From the NCBI GenBank assembly GCA_003512585.1, contig DOQE01000105.1, forward strand, positions 2,544-12,466: DNA of 9,923 nt, given 5' to 3'. Under the pieces are notes generated by a model. That model saw only the letters and a list, made by a program, of their open reading frames with translations. It had not been told where the DNA came from and did not search any database. A program made the translations under genes and the position numbers. Shown piece by piece: positions 1-7,822 of this stretch (its first letter is position 1; each line of letters opens with the position of its first letter). This DNA is from Bacillota bacterium (GTDB lineage Bacteria; Bacillota_I; Bacilli_A; RFN20; CAG-826).

Positions 1-698
1 AATCTACTTTGCTAGCTGCCATTATGGGAAATCCTGAATATAAAGTCACAAGTGGAAGTATCACTCTTGATGGGGAAGACGTGTTGTCAATGAGCGTTGA
101 CATGCGCAATAAAAAAGGGCTTTTCCTCGCTTTGCAAAACCCTTCGGAAATCCCAGGGGTCAATTCTAGCGATTTTTTAAAAGCCGCTTTAAATGCCAGA
201 AGAGAAAAACCACTTACCCTTTTTGAATTTTACTCTCGACTAAAGAAAGCGTATGAAAGAGTGGAAATTCCTTTTGAAATGACTTCAAGAAATCTTAACG
301 AAGGCTTCTCTGGTGGCGAGAAAAAAAGAAACGAGATTCTTCAAATGATCTTGCTTGAACCAAAGTTTGCCCTTCTTGATGAAATTGATTCCGGCTTAGA
401 TGTAGACGCAATGCAAGTTGTGGCCAAGAATATTATCGAAGAAAAAGAAAAAGGGCGGGGCTTTTTGGTAATTAGTCATTATGCTCGCCTTTACCAAATG
501 ATCAAGCCTACCCGTTCTGCGGTTATGATAAATGGGAGAATTGCTGTCGAGGGTGGTCCAGAAATAATTGAGCGCATCGATAAAGAAGGTTATGAATGGA
601 TACAAAAAGAATTGGGCATTTCTGTGTCAAAAGAGGAAACGGAAATGAACAAGGTATCATTAGGCGCTTGTGCAACAAAAGTTGCAATTAAGGGATAA
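1..698 (+). CDS. sufC: SufC, Fe-S assembly ATPase (5' end missing)
   Basis: This is the ABC-type ATPase of the SufBCD scaffold, a cytosolic complex that uses ATP to drive Fe-S cluster assembly. The window opens inside the Walker A motif: the first two bases finish a probable Lys codon and the first full codons read S-T-L-L. About 40 N-terminal residues are therefore off the edge, and the TTG at 9 is an internal Leu codon, not a start. The 231 visible residues contain the ABC signature FSGGEKKR (about 295-330), Walker B with its glutamate as FALLDEIDSGLD (about 364-402), and the H-loop ISHY (about 472-483). The glutamate after Walker B is present, so the ATPase should be active. A tail of about 20 residues follows the family core. 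The stop is 4 bases before the sufD start. The identification is firm; only the N-terminus is unseen. Confidence 0.96.
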   Translation, partial: STLLAAIMGNPEYKVTSGSITLDGEDVLSMSVDMRNKKGLFLALQNPSEIPGVNSSDFLKAALNARREKPLTLFEFYSRLKKAYERVEIPFEMTSRNLNEGFSGGEKKRNEILQMILLEPKFALLDEIDSGLDVDAMQVVAKNIIEEKEKGRGFLVISHYARLYQMIKPTRSAVMINGRIAVEGGPEIIERIDKEGYEWIQKELGISVSKEETEMNKVSLGACATKVAIKG

Positions 699-702
699 TT
701 AT

Positions 703-1380
703 ATGTGTCAATTAACGTTGGTTGATAACGATATAAAAGACTTAAATTTCGAAGTCGATGAAAATGAAACATTAAAACTTGATTTTGCGATGTTTTCGGA
801 TTTTAAGTCCGCAATAATCAATGTAAATGTAAAAAAAGGCGGCACTTTTCAAGGAGCCTTTGCTGACTTTTCAAGGGGTTCAGGAAGATTTGAAATTAAT
901 GTCAATTTAAATGAGGGTTCCACTTGTTTTTGGCATCTAGCCTCCCTTAATAAAAAAGACTATAGGAAAGTATTTTCAACTTCTTGCTTCCACCTTGGAA
1001 AATCCTCATCTTCCTTAATGTCAAATTATGGTATTTGCCAAGATAAATCATCTTTAACTTTTACCGGCACTTCTTCCATTGAAAAATATGCAACGAAAGC
1101 CAAAACCAGACAAGAAGCCAAAATAATTGTTTTCGATGAGAATGCAGATGGTAAATGTTCCCCTGTTTTAAAAATCGATGAAAATGATGTCGATGCCTCC
1201 CATGGGGCAACTGTAGGAAAACTAAACGACTCTCATTTGTTTTACTTAATGTCTAGGGGACTAAGCGAAAATGAAGCAAAGCGATTGATTACTTTGGGCT
1301 ATTTAAAACCTATAGTATCGTATTTTTCTTCTAAAGAAGTTGCTTCTAAAATCATAGAACTTATTGAGGAGGGGATATAA
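703..1380 (+). CDS. sufD: SufD-type scaffold subunit, unusually short
   Basis: This is the SufD partner of SufB and SufC in the Fe-S scaffold. It has only 225 residues, against roughly 420-440 in typical SufD. It starts directly in the beta-helix core and lacks the N-terminal helical domain. The C-terminal family block is intact: SHGATVGKL (residues 166-174) followed by LFYLMSRGLSE and a final helix. H167 aligns with the SufD histidine implicated in cluster assembly (E. coli H360). ATG 703 is chosen because AAGGG lies 8 bases upstream; a GTG at 670 would extend the frame by 11 residues inside sufC but has no ribosome site. The sufC stop is only 4 bases away, so there is no room for a decayed N-terminal half. 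The last base of its TAA is the first base of the sufS ATG. The family call is strong; naming it SufD rather than a second SufB-like protein rests on gene order and the histidine. Confidence 0.9.
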   Translation: MCQLTLVDNDIKDLNFEVDENETLKLDFAMFSDFKSAIINVNVKKGGTFQGAFADFSRGSGRFEINVNLNEGSTCFWHLASLNKKDYRKVFSTSCFHLGKSSSSLMSNYGICQDKSSLTFTGTSSIEKYATKAKTRQEAKIIVFDENADGKCSPVLKIDENDVDASHGATVGKLNDSHLFYLMSRGLSENEAKRLITLGYLKPIVSYFSSKEVASKIIELIEEGI

Positions 1381-2615
1381 TGTTTGACCCTTATAAAATA
1401 AGAAATGATTTCCCGATGTTTAGAAACCATATCCAAATGCAAAATCATGATTTGGTGTGGCTAGATAATGCATCGACTACCTTTAAGCCCGATTGTGTTT
1501 TAGATGCCGTTTCTAGATATTACACGAAAGAAACAAGCAATTCCCATCGAGGGGATTACGATCTATGTTATAACATGGATATGGAAGTTTTAAATTCTAG
1601 GAAAACCATAGCCAACTTTTTATCTGCAAAAGAAACTGAAATAGTTTTTACTTCCGGAACGACTTCTTCAATCAATCTAGTCGCTTTTGGATATGGAGTT
1701 AAGTATTTAAAAAAGGGGGATAAGATTTTAATTACGCAAGCTGAACACGCTTCTAATGTCTTACCTTGGTATAAAGTAGCTGAAATGACAGGATGTGAAG
1801 TTGACTTCATTCCCCTTGATAAAGAAGGAAGGCTTACTCTAGAGAATTTAAAAAAATCTTTGACACCTGACGTTAAATTGGTCTGCATTGCCCATGTTAC
1901 AAATGTTCTTGGCTATATAGCGCCGATTAAAGAAATGTCTTCTATTGTACATGCTAATAATTCATTGCTTGTAGTCGATGGAGCTCAATCCGTTCCACAT
2001 ATTAAAATAGATGTAAAAGATAGCGATATAGATTTTCTCTCTTTTTCTGGGCATAAAATGTGCGGGCCTACCGGGATTGGCGTTTTATACGGTAAATTTT
2101 CTCTCCTTTTAAAAATGGATCCATTTATGACTGGAGGAGGAATGAATGCCAAATTCGATATGTGTGGGGATGTCAATTATTTAGAGCCCCCATTGCGTTT
2201 TGAAGCTGGCACGCAAAATCTTGAAGGCATTATAGGGCTTCATGCTGCCATTGATTATTTAAATTCCATTGGAATGGAAAATATAGAAAAGCATGAAGAG
2301 GAATTAAAAAAATATTGTGTGAAACGTTTAAAAGAAACGGGAGTATGTACGATTTATAACGAGAAATCCGAAAGTGGTATTGTCACTTTCAATGTTAACG
2401 GGGTCTTTGCTCAAGACGCTGCTACCTATTTAAATTCGAAAGGGATTGCTTGCCGCTCAGGGCAACACTGCGCCAAAATACTGATTGATTTTCTAGGGAC
2501 TGTTGCCACGATTCGTGCTTCTTTCTATTTTTATACAACAAAAGAAGACATCGATGCTTTAGTTGATGCCGTTATTACTTGCAAAGGAGGTTACTTAAAT
2601 GCCTATTTCTCTTGA
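1380..2615 (+). CDS. sufS: SufS, group II cysteine desulfurase
   Basis: SufS is a PLP enzyme that takes sulfur from cysteine, giving alanine and an enzyme persulfide that is passed to SufU. The 411 residues match the family length. LDNASTTFKP is near the N-terminus, VDGAQSVPH marks the cofactor-binding Asp region, and SGHK contains the Schiff-base lysine K226. The sulfur-carrying cysteine is C364 in CRSGQHCAK; both numbers coincide with those of E. coli SufS (K226, C364). A strong AGGAGG at 1367-1372 lies 7 bases before the ATG, which overlaps the sufD stop by one base. The stop is TGA, lying inside sufU (17-base overlap), which shows that TGA is read as stop here. The context with SufU makes it the Bacillota-type two-protein sulfur relay. 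Confidence 0.97.
   Translation: MFDPYKIRNDFPMFRNHIQMQNHDLVWLDNASTTFKPDCVLDAVSRYYTKETSNSHRGDYDLCYNMDMEVLNSRKTIANFLSAKETEIVFTSGTTSSINLVAFGYGVKYLKKGDKILITQAEHASNVLPWYKVAEMTGCEVDFIPLDKEGRLTLENLKKSLTPDVKLVCIAHVTNVLGYIAPIKEMSSIVHANNSLLVVDGAQSVPHIKIDVKDSDIDFLSFSGHKMCGPTGIGVLYGKFSLLLKMDPFMTGGGMNAKFDMCGDVNYLEPPLRFEAGTQNLEGIIGLHAAIDYLNSIGMENIEKHEEELKKYCVKRLKETGVCTIYNEKSESGIVTFNVNGVFAQDAATYLNSKGIACRSGQHCAKILIDFLGTVATIRASFYFYTTKEDIDALVDAVITCKGGYLNAYFS
2583..2590 (+). promoter_or_regulatory. Ribosome binding site of sufU inside sufS
   Basis: AAAGGAGG lies 8 bases before ATG 2599, within the last codons of sufS. It fixes the sufU start and the 17-base overlap, and shows that sufU can be initiated independently of the sufS stop at 2615. 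Confidence 0.8.
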
Positions 2616-3042
2616 ATTAACCCCTGAAATAATGAGGGAGATCATAATGGATCATTATAGTTCGCCACGTCATAAACATAAAATGACAGGCGAAGGGTTT
2701 TTAACAACCCATTCCTCCTCAATAAATTGCATAGATGATATAGACGTGTATTTAATTTTTGATGATAAAGGTAAAGTAAAGGATGCATGCTGGGATGGTG
2801 TTGCTTGCGCTATCTCAACTGCCTCAAGCGATATTCTTTGCGATTTATTGATTGGCAAAAGCAAAGAAGAGGCCGAATACATAATAGAGCAATATCATCA
2901 TATGCTTCACGAAGAAAAATATGATGCCTCTGTTTTAGATGAGGCTTTAGCATTCATGAATACCGGGAAACAAGCTGCTAGAGTTCATTGTGCCACCATA
3001 GGATGGGATGCTATGGAATCTTTATTGGAGGAGAAAAAATGA
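2599..3042 (+). CDS. sufU: SufU, zinc-dependent sulfurtransferase/scaffold
   Basis: SufU accepts the persulfide sulfur from SufS and passes it to SufBCD. It is IscU-like in fold but has a 15-20 residue insert before the last cysteine. The 147 residues contain IIMDHYSSPRHK at the N-terminus, then C44-I-D46, C70 and C131 (VHCATIGW). These correspond to the Zn ligands C41, D43, C66 and C128 of Bacillus subtilis SufU. The insert between C70 and C131 is present, which separates SufU from IscU. The usual C-G-D triplet is C-I-D here: the ligands are kept but Gly is replaced by Ile. The gene overlaps sufS by 17 bases and sufB by 4 (ATGA). It is very probably functional, because all metal and sulfur ligands are retained. 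Confidence 0.94.
   Translation: MPISLELTPEIMREIIMDHYSSPRHKHKMTGEGFLTTHSSSINCIDDIDVYLIFDDKGKVKDACWDGVACAISTASSDILCDLLIGKSKEEAEYIIEQYHHMLHEEKYDASVLDEALAFMNTGKQAARVHCATIGWDAMESLLEEKK
3027..3031 (+). promoter_or_regulatory. Ribosome binding site that sets the sufB start
   Basis: GGAGG lies 7 bases before ATG 3039 near the end of sufU. It supports ATG 3039 over the longer in-frame extension back to 2988, whose added 17 residues are sufU coding sequence read in another frame and have no family resemblance. Confidence 0.8.
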
Positions 3043-4448
3043 ACGACAAGAAACAAGCAAGCGAGATAATAGATTCCAAGTATAAATATGGGTTTAAAAA
3101 TAAAGATGTCTCTATTGCCACGACAGGAAAAGGGCTTAACGAAGAGATCGTAAAAGAAATATCATCCTTAAAACATGAACCGGAATGGATGAAAGAATTT
3201 AGATTAAAATCTTTTCATGCCTTTGAAAAAATAAAAATGCCTTCTTTTGGCCCGGATTTATCTTTTTTAGATTTCTCTACTTATACCTATTTTACTAGGC
3301 CAAGCGAAAAAGAAGAGAACTCTTGGGATAAAGTTCCAAAGACAATCAAGGAAACTTTTTCAAAACTAGGCATTCCAGAAGCAGAACAAAAATATTTATC
3401 TGGTGTATCGACCCAATATGAATCCGAAGTCGTTTATCATAACATGCTTAAGGAAGTAGAAGAAAAAGGTGTTATTTTTCTTTCTACTGACATGGCGTTG
3501 CAGACTTGCCCGGATTTAGTTAAAAAATATTTTAATAAAATAGTTCCTTTTGCCGATAATAAATTTTCAGCCTTAAATGGCGCCGTTTGGAGTGGGGGGA
3601 GTTTTATTTATGTTCCAAAAGGCGTTCATTTGGATAAACCTTTGCAGTCTTATTTTAGAATCAATAATGAAAAATCAGGTCAATTCGAAAGGACTTTGAT
3701 TATTGTCGATGATGGTGCTGACCTTCATTATGTAGAAGGATGTACGGCTCCAATTTATTCAAAGGATTCTCTTCATGCTGCCGTAGTTGAGATTTACGTT
3801 GGGAAAGGCGCTAGATGCCGCTATTCTACTGTCCAAAATTGGTCTAACAATATTGTTAATCTTGTTACAAAAAGAGCATATGTTGAAGAGGATGGTCTTA
3901 TGGAATGGATTGATGGCAATATAGGCTCCATGGTAAACATGAAATACCCTGGTTGCATTCTTCACGGAGATAGGGCAAAAGGCACTTGCATTTCTATTGC
4001 GGTAGCTGGAAAAGGACAGTTTCAAGATGCCGGAGCTAGAATGATTCATCAAGGAAAAAATACTTCTTCTACTATTATTTCTAAATCCATTGTTAAAGGG
4101 GGAGGGGTCGCAAATTATAGAGGCACGGTGCGTTCGGAAAAAAATGCGATTGGGTCAAAATCTCATGTTGAGTGCGACACCTTGATTTTAGATGAACTTT
4201 CTAGATCCGATACTATACCTACAAACGAAATAAAGAATTCGGCTTCTTATATCGAGCATGAGGCAACTGTTTCTAAAATAAATGAAGACCAATTATTCTA
4301 TTTAATGAGCAGGGGCTTAAGCGAAAAAGAAGCGACCCAGATGATTGTTATGGGCTTTATTGAACCATTTTCAAAAGAGTTGCCGATGGAATATGCGGTT
4401 GAGCTTAATCAGCTTATAAAAATGGATATGGCAGGATCGATAGGATAA
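3039..4448 (+). CDS. sufB: SufB, Fe-S cluster scaffold
   Basis: SufB is the main scaffold subunit of SufBCD, where the nascent cluster is assembled. Its 469 residues are the normal family length. The conserved N-terminal helical region, the beta-helix core (for example WSGGSFIYVPKGVHLDKPL) and the C-terminal block LFYLMSRGLSEKEA are all present. C379 in HVECDTL aligns with the sulfur-accepting C405 of E. coli SufB, and H407-E408 in IEHEAT align with H433-E434. The 29-residue spacing between the Cys and the Glu is identical in both proteins. The start overlaps the sufU stop as ATGA. The TAA stop shares its last base with the mnmG ATG, so SUF translation runs directly into tRNA-modification genes. 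SufB is full length while its partner SufD is about half size, so the asymmetry is confined to SufD. Confidence 0.97.
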   Translation: MNDKKQASEIIDSKYKYGFKNKDVSIATTGKGLNEEIVKEISSLKHEPEWMKEFRLKSFHAFEKIKMPSFGPDLSFLDFSTYTYFTRPSEKEENSWDKVPKTIKETFSKLGIPEAEQKYLSGVSTQYESEVVYHNMLKEVEEKGVIFLSTDMALQTCPDLVKKYFNKIVPFADNKFSALNGAVWSGGSFIYVPKGVHLDKPLQSYFRINNEKSGQFERTLIIVDDGADLHYVEGCTAPIYSKDSLHAAVVEIYVGKGARCRYSTVQNWSNNIVNLVTKRAYVEEDGLMEWIDGNIGSMVNMKYPGCILHGDRAKGTCISIAVAGKGQFQDAGARMIHQGKNTSSTIISKSIVKGGGVANYRGTVRSEKNAIGSKSHVECDTLILDELSRSDTIPTNEIKNSASYIEHEATVSKINEDQLFYLMSRGLSEKEATQMIVMGFIEPFSKELPMEYAVELNQLIKMDMAGSIG

Positions 4449-6322
4449 TGGATTCTATTGTTTTTGATTCTATTGTTATAGGTGGAGGCCATGCTGGTGT
4501 AGAGGCAAGCCACGCCTTGTCTTCTTTAGGGGCTAAAACGCTTCTTTTAACTTTAAATTTAAATCGTCTTGGGAATATGCCTTGCAACCCCCATATCGGC
4601 GGGTCTGCAAAAGGCAATGTCGTTAGGGAAATCGATGCCTTGGGTGGCTTGATGGGGCAGGCAGCCGATATAAACCCGCTGCAAATGAAAATGCTTAATA
4701 CGGGAAAAGGCCCTGGCGTACAATGTCTTAGATCTCAGCAAGATAAAGAAGGATATCCAAAAATAATATTTTCTTTGCTTTCAAAAGAAAAAAATCTTTC
4801 TTTGAAACAAGAAGAAGTTAATTTGATTGAAAAAGAGGATGCTTTGTGGAAAGTCACATGCGCTTCTAAAAATGTTTATTTTTCTAGAACCGTTATTGTG
4901 ACAACTGGTACTTATTTAAATAGTCGAATTATTTCAGGCTCTTTAAGCCATGATGGAGGACCGGACGGAGAAAACGCTTCTTTGAATTTGACTTGTTCAT
5001 TAAATAAATTAGGCATCAAAACATTTAGGCTAAAAACAGGCACGCCCCCAAGGATTGATAAAAATACAATCGATTTTTCCAAAGGAGAGATTCAACCTGG
5101 ATCTAATTTGCCCCTTTCATTTTCTTTTTTTCCAGAACATATCAAAGATAGCGCCAAACAATTGCCTTGTTATTTGATTTATACTACTCCAGAAACCATT
5201 TCTATAATTAATAATAACTTAAAGAAATCAGCTTTATTTAATGGTAATATTACTTCAAACGGACCAAGGTATTGCCCTTCTATAGAATCAAAAGTAGTCA
5301 GATTTGCCGATAAACCACGTCATCAATTATTTCTTGAACCAGAGACCGAGCATGGCGATTCCGTCTATTTGCAAGGTTTTTCAACTGGAATGCCTTATGA
5401 AATACAGGAAGAAATGGTTCATTCCTTGCCGGGGTTAGAAAAAGCTAAAATTTTAAAATATGCCTATCAAATTGAATATGATGCTTTATGCTCTTTCCAA
5501 TTTGATCGTTCTTTGATGATAAAAAAATGTCCTGGCTTATTTGTAGGTGGGCAAATTTGTGGCACTTCTGGATATGAAGAAGCTGCTGGATTAGGCTTAA
5601 TGGCGGGAATCAATGCTTATCGTTATTTAAAAAATATGGACCCAGTTATATTAAAAAGAAGTGAATCATATATTGGAGTCATGATTGACGATTTAGTAAA
5701 TAAGGGAGCTGAAGAACCATATCGCCTTCTTTCTTCTAGAGCCGAATATCGTCTTTTGTTAAGGCATGATAATGCCGATTATAGATTGACTCCTCTAGGT
5801 CACCGGATTGGTTTAATTGATGAGCAACGTTACGAAAAGTTCCTGAATAAATACAAAACCATCGAACAAGTTATCGAGATTTTAAAAACTAATAATATTA
5901 GTAATAAATCAATGCTTAACGATTTGCTTATAAAAAAAGGCGGTGAACCAATTGATTATGGGGTTCGTGCTTATGATATTTTAAAGCGGCCTTTTTTCCA
6001 TTATGATGAAGTAAGAGATATAACTGATGCCCTTATTCCTTATAGATTAGACTATCAATCTATCTTAGCCTTAGAAGCCATAGTAAAATATGAAGGATAT
6101 ATAAGAAAGGAAGAAAAAGAAGCTCAAAGTTTAATTAAAGAAGAAGAGATGAAAATTCCTTCCGATATTGATTATTTGCATATGGATGGTCTTCGCTTGG
6201 AGGCTAGATCGAAACTTGATATGGTTAGACCGACATCGATTTCCCAAGCTGCGAGAATTTCTGGAGTTAATCCCGCTGATATTTCTATACTTTTATTAAA
6301 ACTTAGGAGGCTGAAGAAATGA
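4448..6322 (+). CDS. mnmG: MnmG (GidA), tRNA U34 modification flavoenzyme
   Basis: With MnmE, MnmG installs the carboxymethylaminomethyl (or aminomethyl) group on C5 of wobble uridine in certain tRNAs, using FAD and methylene-tetrahydrofolate. The 624 residues match the family (about 625-630). The FAD-binding IGGGHAG is at residues 11-17. The first signature CNPHIGGSAKGNVVREID starts at C46, the second is KTGTPPRID, and the third is GQICGTSGYEEAAGLGLMAG. C46 and C276 correspond to the conserved C47 and C277 of E. coli MnmG. The C-terminal helical domain that contacts MnmE and tRNA is complete, ending in QAARISGVNPADIS. There is no good ribosome site at the start, only a weak GGCAGGA 11 bases upstream. 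The ATG overlaps the sufB stop by one base, so translation is probably coupled to sufB. mnmE is not in the window. Confidence 0.98.
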   Translation: MDSIVFDSIVIGGGHAGVEASHALSSLGAKTLLLTLNLNRLGNMPCNPHIGGSAKGNVVREIDALGGLMGQAADINPLQMKMLNTGKGPGVQCLRSQQDKEGYPKIIFSLLSKEKNLSLKQEEVNLIEKEDALWKVTCASKNVYFSRTVIVTTGTYLNSRIISGSLSHDGGPDGENASLNLTCSLNKLGIKTFRLKTGTPPRIDKNTIDFSKGEIQPGSNLPLSFSFFPEHIKDSAKQLPCYLIYTTPETISIINNNLKKSALFNGNITSNGPRYCPSIESKVVRFADKPRHQLFLEPETEHGDSVYLQGFSTGMPYEIQEEMVHSLPGLEKAKILKYAYQIEYDALCSFQFDRSLMIKKCPGLFVGGQICGTSGYEEAAGLGLMAGINAYRYLKNMDPVILKRSESYIGVMIDDLVNKGAEEPYRLLSSRAEYRLLLRHDNADYRLTPLGHRIGLIDEQRYEKFLNKYKTIEQVIEILKTNNISNKSMLNDLLIKKGGEPIDYGVRAYDILKRPFFHYDEVRDITDALIPYRLDYQSILALEAIVKYEGYIRKEEKEAQSLIKEEEMKIPSDIDYLHMDGLRLEARSKLDMVRPTSISQAARISGVNPADISILLLKLRRLKK

Positions 6323-7023
6323 CATTTGAAACAATGTGCGAATATTTACGCTCTCTTAATGTTGAAATCTCCCCCTTACTCAAAGCAAAATTTGAACTAT
6401 ATGAGTCTCTTCTTATCGAATGGAATGAGAAGATTAATTTAACTTCAATCTTAAAGCCAGGGGAAATATACGAAAAGCATTTTTTGGATTGCCTTCTTTT
6501 ACTAAAAGGATGTGATTTTTCTAATAAAAAAGTAGTGGATATTGGTTCAGGAGCTGGCTTCCCTGGCGTTGTCTTGGCATTGTCTAATAAAGAGGCGAAA
6601 GTGACATTAGTAGATTCGACTGCAAAGAAGTTTAAATTCTTGGAGGAATTAAAAAAACAATTGCAAATCAACAATATCTTCTTCCATATTGGTAGAGTCG
6701 AAGACATGAAAAAAGAAAAAGGTCAGTTTGATATTGTTACTTCAAGAGGCTTTTCTTCTTTGCCTACTATTTGTGAGGTTGGTGCCCCCTTGCTTAAAGA
6801 AAAAGGCGTTTTAATTGCAATGAAATCTTTACAAGGCAAGGAAGAATTAAATGGTTCGGATTCTTCTTTAGCTAAACTTGGCTTAGAATTAGATAAAACC
6901 TTAACAGACACTTTGCCTGAATCAAAAAGTACGAGGGTCAATTTTTATTTTAAAAAGAATAAAAAGAGCCAATCTAGATTTCCTAGAAGATGGAATGACA
7001 TAATTTCAAATCCACTTTGGTAA
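6319..7023 (+). CDS. rsmG: RsmG (GidB), 16S rRNA G527 N7-methyltransferase
   Basis: RsmG methylates N7 of G527 (E. coli numbering) in 16S rRNA using S-adenosylmethionine. The 234 residues are the usual length. The conserved N-terminal segment WNEKINLTSI is followed by YEKHFLDCL, then the SAM-binding VVDIGSGAGFPG (72-83), the acidic VTLVDST, and the catalytic-core segment TSRGFSSL. The basic tail ending SRFPRRWNDI resembles the PR-rich RNA-contacting end of the family. AGGAGG at 6305-6310 is 8 bases before the ATG, which overlaps the mnmG stop as ATGA. mnmG-rsmG is a classic pair near the replication origin in many bacteria. No terminator hairpin follows the stop. Confidence 0.96.
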   Translation: MTFETMCEYLRSLNVEISPLLKAKFELYESLLIEWNEKINLTSILKPGEIYEKHFLDCLLLLKGCDFSNKKVVDIGSGAGFPGVVLALSNKEAKVTLVDSTAKKFKFLEELKKQLQINNIFFHIGRVEDMKKEKGQFDIVTSRGFSSLPTICEVGAPLLKEKGVLIAMKSLQGKEELNGSDSSLAKLGLELDKTLTDTLPESKSTRVNFYFKKNKKSQSRFPRRWNDIISNPLW

Positions 7024-7033
7024 GAAAATACAA

Positions 7034-7039
7034 TATAAT
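7034..7039 (+). promoter_or_regulatory. Possible parA promoter (-10 box only)
   Basis: A perfect TATAAT lies 9 bases before the parA ATG at 7049. The position 17 bases upstream (TCCACT) is a poor -35 and there is no TGn extension. If used, transcription would begin at or just before the ATG, giving an almost leaderless message. In such AT-rich DNA a chance match is possible. Confidence 0.35.
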
Positions 7040-7048
7040 TTTGTGCCT

Positions 7049-7822
7049 ATGAATAAGAAGATCGCGATTGCCAATCAAAAGGGTGGTGTTGGGAAAACTA
7101 CAACTGCCATTAATTTATCGAGCGCTCTTTCCCATTTTGGAAAGAAAGTACTGCTTTTGGATATGGATCCACAAGGCAATTCCGGTCGTGGGGTTGGCAT
7201 AGATGTTTCTTTATGTAAGAAAACAATTTTTGAAGTATTGCTAGGCAAATGTTCTATAAACGAGACTATTTTAAAAACAAAGGAAAAAAATTTATTTCTT
7301 TGTCCTTCTAATTTAAGATTAGCCTCCTTAGAAGCTTCTTTAATTGGCCAAGGATCTACTGAACCTTTTTTCTTATTAAGAAAGCAAATAGAGAAACTTA
7401 ATCACGATTTTGATTACATTATTATTGATTGCCCCCCTTCTTTAGGTGCGTTAAGCTTGAATGCTCTTTCTTGCTCTGATTCAGTTATTATCCCTGTTCA
7501 ATGCGAATATTTTGCAATGGAAGCCATTGCGGCTATCTTGTCTTCTATTTCTAATGTTCAGAAAAGATTTAATCCTTCTTTATCGATAGAAGGTTTTTTG
7601 CTTACGATGTATGATTCTAGAACCCAATTAGGTACTGAGATATCTTCTGAAGTAAGAAAATTATTTAAGGAAAATACCTTTTTAACTTCCATTCCCCGCA
7701 ATCAATCAATTGCCGATTCCCAGGCTCATCAAACTAGCGTTATAAATTATAAACCAACAAGTGTAGGCTCTACTTCCTATATGTCTTTGGCTAGAGAGGT
7801 AATGGATCGTGAAAAAAGATAA
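7049..7822 (+). CDS. parA: ParA/Soj chromosome-partition ATPase
   Basis: ParA binds ATP, dimerises on the nucleoid and moves or positions ParB-parS complexes; in Bacilli it also modulates DnaA. The 257 residues are typical. The deviant Walker A KGGVGKTT is at 11-18 with both lysines (K11, K16). D40 in LLLDMDPQGN and D127 in YIIIDCPPSLG are present. G12, K16 and D40 match the numbering of B. subtilis Soj, and R191 in MYDSRTQLG corresponds to its DNA-binding R189. No ATPase residue is missing. ATG 7049 is chosen because an in-frame GTG at 7043 adds only two residues; neither codon has a ribosome site within 20 bases. A chromosomal Soj is favoured over a plasmid ParA because of linkage to mnmG-rsmG. 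Confidence 0.94.
   Translation: MNKKIAIANQKGGVGKTTTAINLSSALSHFGKKVLLLDMDPQGNSGRGVGIDVSLCKKTIFEVLLGKCSINETILKTKEKNLFLCPSNLRLASLEASLIGQGSTEPFFLLRKQIEKLNHDFDYIIIDCPPSLGALSLNALSCSDSVIIPVQCEYFAMEAIAAILSSISNVQKRFNPSLSIEGFLLTMYDSRTQLGTEISSEVRKLFKENTFLTSIPRNQSIADSQAHQTSVINYKPTSVGSTSYMSLAREVMDREKR
7794..7799 (+). promoter_or_regulatory. Ribosome binding site favouring the parB GTG start
   Basis: GAGAGG lies 9 bases before GTG 7809, inside the end of parA. An alternative ATG at 7833 has only a weak AAAGG upstream. The GTG start gives a 14-base overlap with parA. Confidence 0.6.

Noticed and set aside
670..702. SufD start at GTG 670
   Set aside because: No ribosome site precedes it, it lies within sufC, and ATG 703 has AAGGG at good spacing.
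1568..1888. 106-codon - strand frame opposite sufS and similar - strand frames
   Set aside because: These lie wholly inside conserved + strand genes and show no domain or ribosome site.
2599..2615. Mycoplasma-type code with TGA as Trp
   Set aside because: TGA ends sufS, sufU and mnmG at family-typical lengths, and conserved tryptophans are TGG.
2988..3038. Longer SufB start at 2988
   Set aside because: The added 17 residues are sufU coding sequence in another frame and lack family similarity; ATG 3039 has GGAGG 7 bases upstream and the typical ATGA overlap.
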